Source: Chlorocebus sabaeus
Taxonomy: Eukaryota; Chordata; Mammalia; Primates; Cercopithecidae
Length of the DNA stretch: 64,000 bases
Assembly: GCF_047675955.1 (NCBI RefSeq)
Contig: NC_132925.1
Location: 18,996,688 to 19,060,687, forward strand
Reading direction: 5' to 3'
Within the stretch, counting starts at the first letter, position 1. Every line of letters begins with the position of its first letter. A program made the translations under genes and the position numbers. The notes under the pieces were generated by a model that was not told the origin of the DNA, did not search any database, and saw nothing but the letters and a program-made list of their open reading frames with translations. Positions 57,014 through 64,000 of the stretch are shown here, piece after piece.

Positions 57014-59640
57014 ATTTCCTTTCTTGTACTTACGTTGGGTTTAATCTGTGTAGCTCATTCATTTTAAACTTTTTGCTTTTTAATATAAAAATTCTAAGCT
57101 ATAAATTTCCATTGTAGTACTGATGTAGATGATCTTATACATTTGATATGTTATGTTTTTTATCATCTAAATCAAAATATTTTTTAAATGTCTTGATGAT
57201 TTATTCTTTGACCTTGTATAATTTAGAGGTGAGTTGCTTAATTTTGACATAATTCAGGAATTCTACATCTTATTATCTTTTATTCTAACAAAATTTTGTT
57301 GTGTTTTGAGAACGTTCTATGTTAGCTCAATTATTTTATCTTTATTGAGCTTTACTTTCTAGCCTTCTATATGGTCTCCCTTTGAGACTTTTAAAATATG
57401 CATTTGAAAATATTGCATTCCACAGCTATATGATGTAGTATTTGTAAATGCCTATTAGGTCAAATTAGGTGAAATTTTTGTACTAAGCTTCCATGTAATT
57501 TCTGATTTTTAAACTTTGTTCTAACAATTACTGAGATAATGTTAGCATCTATAAATATGATGGTATATTTCTCTATTTTTGCCTTTAATACTGTCTTTTT
57601 CATTTGTTTTATGTACTTTGAATCTCTATTGTTAAGTATATGAACATTTCGTTTAATGTACATGAACCCTGTTATAATTTTGATATATTCTTTCATGCCT
57701 ACAGTAATATTGTTTTGAGGTCTATTTTCTTACAGTAATACAGTCACACAACTTTCTTATGTTTGTATGGCACATGTTTTTCATCCCATTATTTAAATTT
57801 CATTCTGCCTTTGTACTTTAAGTTTCTTGCTTAAAATAAACTTATTTTTGGCTTTTGTAATTTTTATCAATTTTTTGTTATTTACATTGTAATAATTATT
57901 TTATATATTATTTATTGATACATAATTTTACCTATTAATTGGGATACATATATTTTGATACAAACATATGATGTGTCATAACGATCAACTAAGGGCAATT
58001 GGGATATCCATCTCCTCAAACATTTATTATTTCTTTGTGTTGCAACCATTACCAATCTCTTCTTGCTACTTTGAAATATATGATAACACAATAGGGCAAC
58101 TATAGCTAATGATATATTATTAATTCTGATTATCTCTGCCTCTTATATTTAATAAAATTATTGCGATGACTGTGTTTATGTGTATCAATTTTTTTTATTG
58201 TTCCCTTCTTTTTTGGTTCCTTTGACTCTGATTTTCTGTATTCTTTTGGATTTAGGATATTTATTCTTCTATTTATCTCCTTTACTCGTTTTTTTATACA
58301 AAACTTTTTGTATTACCTTATAATGGTTTTTTGAACTACAGTATGCCTCCTTCACTTCTACAGTCCACTTTGGATTGATATTACACCACTATACATAAAA
58401 TATAGAAAGCTGACAAATGCATAATTTCATGTATCCTTCTTAATGTATTATTTGCTATCATTAGCTATTGTTTTCAAATGTTACTCTATATCTGTTATAG
58501 ATCTCACAATTAATTGCTGTCAATTTTGCCTTAATCAATGTTTTTTAAAGAAATCAGTAAAAGTTAGAAAAAGCTTTGTAAACATTCCATTCTTGACCTT
58601 TTTCAGTATTTGAGTACTCTACAATATTTCCCGTAGATTTAAATTGCCAACTGGTGTCATTTCTTTTCAGTTTAAAGAATTTCCTTTAATGTATTTTATA
58701 GTATGCTTGTGTTGGTAGCAAATTTTCTCTGTATCTAAAAATGTCTTTTTTATCTAAAACTGTCTTTATTTTAACTCCATTTTAAAATATTTTTTGTTGA
58801 AGAATATAGAATTCGAAATTTCAATTGATTCTAATTGAAAATTGCTCTATTTTTCCTCTTAGTACGGTAAAAATATTATTCCATTGTATTCTGGATCATG
58901 CTGTTGCTATTGAGAAGTGAGTCATTATACTTATTGTGGTTGCCCTGATATGATACGATATGATTATTTTACTTTGATTGCTTTCAGTATTTTCTCTCTC
59001 TTTTTTCTTGGTTTTTCACTACATAATAGTTTTACTACATGCCTAAGTTTGGTTTTCTGTTTATTTCTCTGTCTGGAGATTTGTTGAGAATCTTGGATTT
59101 GGGGGTTTATATTTATCATACCTTTTAAAGTTTACCATTATTTCTTGAAATAATTTTGTGCTTCTTTTTCTCATTCCTGTACATTTAGAGCTTTGAAGAC
59201 ACATACTAATCTACTTCATATTGTCCCACAGGTCACTGATGCTCTTTTCAGTTATGTCAGTATTGTTTTCTTCCTCTTTGCCTTATTTTGAATAATATCT
59301 GTTAATCTGTCTTCAACTTCATTGATCCTTTCTTATGCAGTGTTTATTCACATTTAGTGTGTTTTTATTTTATGTATTATGCTTTTATGTTCTAGAATTG
59401 TTTCTATTTTATAGTTTCCATTTCTGTGTTGAGATTTTCCATTTGTTCATCTAATTTTTGTTTTTCCTGAAAATCCTTGAACATAATTATAATAGCTATT
59501 TTAATTTCCTTGAGTGATACTTCTACTGTTTCTATCATCTGCAGCTCACCTTCTGTTGTTATTTTCTTGGTTGTGGACTCCCAGTTGATTGTTTCTTTAT
59601 GTCCCTTATTATACTAAATTGTGTTTCCTAAAAAGTAAAT
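57014..59640 (-). mobile_element. Old L1 (L1M-type), remainder toward its 5' end, minus strand
   Basis: GTACTTACGTTGGGTTTAATC (RT region), AATGCCTATTAGGTCAAATTA, TATGTACTTTGAATCTCTATT (endonuclease-RT region), then CATTGTATTCTGGATCATGC, GTTGAGAATCTTGGATTTGGG and TTGTCCCACAGGTCACTGATG, reversed 5' portions of an old L1. Frames are fully broken. A younger L1 tail is embedded at about 57,890-58,120. Confidence 0.78.
57890..58120 (-). mobile_element. Short L1 3' UTR insertion inside the old L1, minus strand
   Basis: TATTGATACATAATTTTACC, GGGATACATATATTTTGATAC, GGGCAATTGGGATATCCATC, AAACATTTATTATTTCTTTGT and TTTGAAATATATGATAACACA match the reversed L1MA/L1PB 3' UTR. Edges unclear; no target duplication identified. 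Confidence 0.7.
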
Positions 59641-59660
59641 CTATAGTTCAAAACACTTTA

Positions 59661-59776
59661 GGCCAGGCACTGTGGCTCACGCCTGTAATCCCAGCACTTT
59701 GGGAAGATGAGACGGGTGGATCACAAGGTCAGGAGATTGAGACCATCCTGGCTAACAAGGTGAAACCCCATCTCTA

Positions 59777-59809
<33 letters not shown>

Positions 59810-59998
59810 AAAAAATTAGGCGGGTGTAGTGGCAGGCGCCTGTAGTCCCAACTACTCGGGAGGCTGAGGCAGGAGAATGACATGAACCCGGGAGGCGGAG
59901 CTTGCAGTGAGTCAAAATGGCACCACTGCACTCCAGCCTAGATGATAGAGTGAGTCTCCATCTCAAAAAACAAACAAACAAAACAAACAAACAAAAAA
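59661..59998 (+). mobile_element. AluY-type Alu with expanded middle A-tract
   Basis: GGCCAGGCACTGTGGCTCACG start, GATCACAAGGTCAGGAGATTG, GAACCCGGGAGGCGGAGCTTG, tail of AAACAAACAAACAAAACAAAC. Between the arms, where Alu normally has a short A5TACA6, there is a run of about 28 A (59,780-59,807). No clear target duplication found. Confidence 0.95.
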
Positions 59999-60314
59999 TC
60001 CCACATTAAAAAAAATTATATCTTCTATTTTTATAAAAGTGTGAGAATGGACTAATACAGAAAATTGGTACCAGGAGAGTGGGGCACTGCTATAAAGATA
60101 CTTGAAAACATGGAAGTGACTTTGGACCTGAGTAATGGGCAGAGGTTGAAACAGTTTGGAGGACTCAGAAGAAGACAGGAACATGTGGGAAAGTTTGGAA
60201 CTTCCTGGAGATTTGTTGAATGTTTTTGACCAAAATGATGATAGTTATATGGACAATGAAATCCATACTGAAGTGGTCTCAGATGGAGATGAGGAACATA
60301 TAGGGAACAGAAGC

Positions 60315-60359
60315 AAAAAAAAAAAAAAAAAAAAAAAACAAAACAAACAAAAAAAAAAA
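60315..60359. repeat. A-rich expansion in MST internal region
   Basis: A24 followed by CAAAACAAACAAAAAAAAAAC. The THE1 and MST units elsewhere in this window have only AGCAAAGG or AGTAAAGG at this point. Confidence 0.93.
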
Positions 60360-61265
60360 CCTCTCTCTTCTTATGCTTTAGCAAAAAGACTGGTGGCATT
60401 GTGCCCCTGCTCTAAGGACCTGTAGAACTTTTATCTTGGGATAACTTAGGGTTTTGGAAGAAATAAATTTTGAACGGCAAAGTGTTCAAGATATGACTTG
60501 GCTGCTGCTAACAGCATACAGTCATATGTGTTCACAAAGTGATGTTCTGAAATGGGAACTTACATTTAAAAAGGAAGCAAAGCATAAAAGTTTGGAAAAT
60601 TTGCAGCCTGACCATGATGCAGAAGGGAGAGAAAGAAAAAACAAACACACACAGTTTCTAGGTAGAAATTCAAGTTGGCTGCAGGAATTTGTGTGAGTAA
60701 AGAGGAGCCAAATGTTAATCGCCATGACAATAGGGAAAATGTCTCCAGGGCATATTAGAGACCTTTGTGACAGCCCCTCCTATCACAGGCCCAGAGGCCT
60801 AGGAGGGAAAAATAATTTCATGGGCTGGTCCCAGGGGCCCACTGCTCTGTGCAGTATTGGGACACAGTGCCCTGCATTCCAGCCACTCCAGCTCCAGCTG
60901 TGGCTAAAAGGGACCAAGGTATAGCTTGAGCCATTGCTTTAGAGGGTGCAAGCCCTAAACCTTGGTGGCTTCCATGTGGTGTTGGACCTGCATGTGGGCA
61001 GAAGACAAAAGTTTTTGCTTGGGAACTTCTGCCTAGATTTTGGAGGATGTATGGAAATGCCTGGATGTCCAAGCAGTTCTGTAGCAGGGTCAGAGCCCTC
61101 ATGGAGAACTTCCACCAAGGCAGTGTGGGGGGAATTGTGAGGTTAAAACCCCCACACAGCCCTATTGAGGCACTACCTTGGGAGCTGTGAGAAGAGGGTC
61201 ACAGTCCCCTAGACCCCAGAATCATAGATCCACCAAGAGCTTGTACTGTGATACTGTGATGTGAT

Positions 61266-61281
61266 AGAGCTTATAAGCTCT
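61266..61281. repeat. Perfect 16-base palindrome
   Basis: AGAGCTTATAAGCTCT equals its own reverse complement. CCACCAAGAGCTT occurs on both sides (about 61,230 and 61,283), so the palindrome arose with a local duplication of about 50 bases. Confidence 0.93.
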
Positions 61282-61777
61282 ACCACCAAGAGCTTATAGC
61301 TGCAGGCACTCAATGAAAGCCCAAGAAAGCAGTTTCAGGGTCTGCACCCTGCAGAGTTATAGAGGCAGAGCTGCCCAAGGTCTTGAGAACCTACCCCTTG
61401 TGTCATTGTAGCTTGGACAGATGTGTGACAAGGAGTCAAAGGAAAACATTTTGGAGCTTTAAGATTTAATAGCTGCCTTGCTGTGTTTCAGACTTGTGTG
61501 GGGCGTATAACTCCTCTGTTTTGGCCAATTTCTCCCATCTAGACTGGGAGAATTTACCCAATGATGGTACTCCCATTGTATCTTGGAAGTAACTAATTTG
61601 ATTTTGATTTTACAGACTCATAGGCAGAAGGAACTTACCTTGTCTCAGATGAAGCTTTGGACTTGGACTTTTGAGTTAATGCTGGAATGAGTTAAGAGTT
61701 TGAGGGACTGATGGGAAGGCATGATTGGTTATGAAATGTGAGAAGGACATGAAATTTGGGAGGATCCAGGGGCAGAA

Positions 61778-62147
61778 TGATATGGTTTGGCTCTGTGTTC
61801 CCACCCACATCTCATCTTGAATTATAATCCCTAGGTGTTAGGGGAGGGACCTGGTGGGAGGTGATTGGATCAGTTTCCCCAATGCTGTTCTCATAATAGC
61901 AAGTGAGTTCTCATGAGATCTAATGGTTTAAAAGTGTGTGGTAGTTTCTTCCTTCCTCTCTCTCCTGCTTTGCTGTGGTAAATTGTGCTTGCTTCCCCTT
62001 CACCTTCCAAGCTTGTAAGTTTCCTAAGGTCTCCCAGTCATGTTTACTGTTAAGCCTTTTGTACTGTGAGTCAAGCACCTTTTCTTCATAAATTTCTCAG
62101 TCTCAGGTAGTTTTTTTTTTTTAGCAGTGTGAGAATGGACTAATACA
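61778..62147 (+). repeat. 3' LTR of the plus-strand MST provirus
   Basis: TGATATGGTTTGGCTCTGTG to GAATGGACTAATACA, 370 bases, with a T12 run at 62,111-62,122 near the end. Confidence 0.92.
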
Positions 62148-62175
62148 GATGTCCTTAATTAGATATTAGAAAACC
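62148..62175. other. 28-base spacer between convergent proviruses
   Basis: The only non-LTR sequence between the two MST LTRs. No feature in it. Confidence 0.7.
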
Positions 62176-62417
62176 TACGTTAGTTTGTTCTCCATTGCTC
62201 TAAAGAAATACCTGAGACAGGGTAATTTATAAAGGAAAGAGCTTCAGTCAGCTCACAGTTTACAAGCTGCACAGGAAATATCAGGAAATATGATGCTGGC
62301 CATTGACTGGGCTTCTAGGAAACCCTTAGGAAACTTACAATCATGGCAGAAGGTGAAGAGGAAGCAGGATTTGGAAGCAGGATTATCTTACATGGCCAGA
62401 CTAGGAATAAGACTAAT
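62176..62417 (-). repeat. LTR of the minus-strand MST provirus, first part
   Basis: TACGTTAGTTTGTTCTCCATT, AGAAATACCTGAGACAGGGTA and GGAAACTTACAATCATGGCAG are the reversed 3' half of an MST LTR. It includes an extra segment (about 62,270-62,330) and stops at the nested THE1 LTR. Confidence 0.88.
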
Positions 62418-62422
62418 GTGGG

Positions 62423-62804
62423 TGATATGGTTTGGCTCTGTGTCCCCACCCAAATCTCATCTTGTAGCTCCCATAATTTCCACATGTTGTGAGAGGGACC
62501 CAGTGGGTGATGACTGAATTATGGGGTTGGGTCTTACCTGTGCTGTTCTTGTGATAGTGAATAAGTCTCATGAGATCTGATGGCTTTAAAAATGGAGTCT
62601 GCCTACAGAAGCTCTCTCTTTGCCTGCTGCCATACACGTAAGATGTGATTTGCTCCTCCTTGCCTTCCACCATGATTTGGAGGCCTCCCTAGCCATATGA
62701 AACTGTAAGTCCCATTAAATCTGTTTTTTTTTTTTTGTTTGTTTTTTGTAAATTGCCCAGTCTCAGGTGTGTCTTTATCAGTAGCATGAAAATGGACTGA
62801 TACA
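62423..62804 (+). mobile_element. THE1-type solo LTR nested in the minus-strand MST LTR
   Basis: TGATATGGTTTGGCTCTGTG to AAATGGACTGATACA, 382 bases. GTGGG at 62,418-62,422 and 62,805-62,809 is an exact 5-base target duplication. Contains CATACACGTAAGATGTGATTT and TTCCACCATGATTTGGAGGCC typical of THE1, and a T11GTTTG expansion near 62,724-62,748. Confidence 0.93.
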
Positions 62805-63006
62805 GTGGGGGAAAGTGCCACACATTTTTAAACAACTGGATATCATGAGAACTCACAATCATGATGACAGCACCAAGGGGAAATGGTGTTAAATCATGAG
62901 AAACTGCTTCCATAATCCAATTACTTTTCACCAGGCCCTACTTCCAACATTGAGGATCACAACTGAACATGAGATTTGGGTTGGAACACAGATCCAAATC
63001 ATATTA
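62805..63006 (-). repeat. LTR of the minus-strand MST provirus, second part
   Basis: GAAAGTGCCACACATTTTTAA, GAGAACTCACAATCATGATGA and GAGATTTGGGTTGGAACACAG..AAATCATATTA complete the reversed LTR up to its boundary with the internal region. Confidence 0.88.
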
Positions 63007-64000
63007 TTCTATCCCAGGCTTCTCCCAGATCTCATGTCTTTCTCACACTGAAAACTACAATAATGCCTTCTCAGCAATCCATTGAAGTCTTAACCCATTC
63101 CAGCATTAACTAAAAAGTTCTAAGTCTCATCTGACTCAAGGTAAGTCTCTTCTGCCTATCAGCCTACAAAATCCAAAGCAAGTTAGTTACTTCCAAAATA
63201 CAATGGGGGTACAGGCATTAAGTAAATATTCCCACTCCAAATGGAGAAAAAGGTCAGAGTAAGGGGCTACAGGGTCCATGCAATTCCAAAATTCAGCAGG
63301 GTAGTCAATAAATCTTAAAGCTCCAAAATAACCTCTGTTGACTCTATGCCTTACATCTAGGGCACACTAGTGAGAGCGGTGGTCTCCCCAGGCTTTGGCA
63401 GCTCTCTGCCTGTGGCTTTGCAAAGTTCAGCCCCCATGGCTGATCTCAAGGGCTGGCATTGAGTGTCTATGGCTTTTTCAGGTGCAACATGCAAGCTACC
63501 AGTGGATCTACCTTTCTGGGGTCAGGAGGATTGTGGCCCTCTTTTCACTGCTCCACTAAGCAGTACCTCAGTGAGGACTCTGTGTAGGGGATCCAACCCC
63601 ACATATCCCCCTTTCATTGCCTTAGTAGATGTTCTCCATGAGGGTTCCACTCCAGCAGCAGGCTTCTGCCTGGACATCCAGTCTTTTCCATATATCCTCT
63701 GAAATCTAGGTGGAGACTCCCAAGCCTGAACTCCTGCACACTGCACCACAGTCTTAACACCACATGGAAACCACCAAGACTTACAGCTTGCACCCTCTGG
63801 AGCAGTGGATCAAGCTGTGCCTGGGCCCCTTGGAGCAGTGTCCCAAGGCTGCACCAGGCAGTGGGGACCTGAACTTGGCCCATGAAACCACTCTGTCATC
63901 CTAAACCTCCAAGCCTGTTATGGGAAGAGCTTCTGCAAAGGACTCTGAAATGCCTTTGAGGTCTTTTTCCCACTTTCTTAGCTATCAGCACTTGCCCTAC
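63007..64000 (-). mobile_element. Internal region of the minus-strand MST provirus, continues past right edge
   Basis: CATTCCAGCATTAACTAAAA, GATTTTGTAGGCTGATAGGC (on the minus strand), TTCCATATATCCTCTGAAATC and CCATGAGGGTTCCACTCCAGC are reverse complements of blocks in the internal regions at 60-61.8 and 51.6-53 kb. It is the 3' half of a provirus whose other end is beyond 64,000. Confidence 0.9.

Larger units (their letters stand above)
60060..61777 (+). mobile_element. MST internal region
   Basis: GAAAATTGGTACCAGGAGAGT start, TTGTTGAATGTTTTTGACCAA, CATATTAGAGACCTTTGTGAC, and a closing purine tract TTTGGGAGGATCCAGGGGCAG. Contains an A24 expansion (60,315-60,338) and, at 61,210-61,295, a local duplication with a 16-base perfect palindrome. 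Frames are broken. Confidence 0.87.
60029..62147 (+). mobile_element. MST-type provirus lacking nearly all of its 5' LTR
   Basis: Only the last 31 bases of the 5' LTR remain (TATAAAAGTGTGAGAATGGAC..TAATACA, to 60,059). The internal region is 60,060-61,777 and the complete 3' LTR is 61,778-62,147. The AluY and old L1 lie directly upstream, so the 5' LTR was deleted or the unit was moved. It converges on the minus-strand provirus starting at 62,176. Confidence 0.88.

Noticed and set aside
1..64000. tRNA, snRNA, 7SK, Y RNA or other RNA genes
   Set aside because: I scanned for their conserved blocks and saw none; absence by eye is not proof, and a covariance-model search would decide.

Overview
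The window reads as ordinary primate nuclear DNA with no supportable host protein-coding gene. It is AT-rich and full of interspersed repeats (Alu, L1, L2, MIR, THE1/MST/MLT1 and MLT2 LTR elements, one MER5-type DNA transposon), separated by non-coding sequence. The youngest Alu (about 31,996-32,303) carries base changes that I associate with Old World monkey AluY subfamilies. The L1 copies are close to, but not the same as, the young human lineage. A cercopithecid monkey is therefore the best guess. The window could be intergenic or lie inside a very long intron; sequence alone does not decide.

Layout. 1-2,384: the 5' end of a full-length-type L1 on the minus strand (5' UTR, ORF1 with two stops, start of ORF2), running off the left edge. 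2,385-6,547: unassigned sequence. 6,553-9,101: a complete THE1-type LTR provirus with an Alu inside its 3' LTR. 9.1-20 kb: old MIR, L2, MLT2 and MLT1 pieces in mostly unassigned sequence. 20-28.4 kb: an MST solo LTR, MER5, L2, an old L1 5' end with a tandemly repeated 5' UTR, nested MLT1 LTRs and an MLT2 LTR. 28.5-36.3 kb: MIRs, a young AluY, an MLT2-related inverted structure with long microsatellites, then about 3 kb of repeat-poor sequence. 36.3-46.9 kb: Alu, MST, MLT1, two nearly identical 5'-truncated L1 insertions 2.5 kb apart, older L1 tails and an AluJ. 47-51 kb: mostly unassigned with an MLT1. 51.2-64 kb: a dense MaLR cluster, namely one complete MST-type provirus, two solo LTRs (one inside an old L1) and two convergent MST proviruses whose LTRs meet tail to tail at 62.15 kb, with a THE1 solo LTR nested in one of them.

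No genes work together here. What the window offers is a layered insertion history, readable from target-site duplications and nesting, plus some structural oddities: the convergent inverted repeat, the twin L1s, an ORF0-like frame in the L1 5' UTR, expanded A-tracts and microsatellites. Subfamily names come from remembered consensus sequences, not from a database search, and edges of old repeats are good to roughly 10-30 bases.
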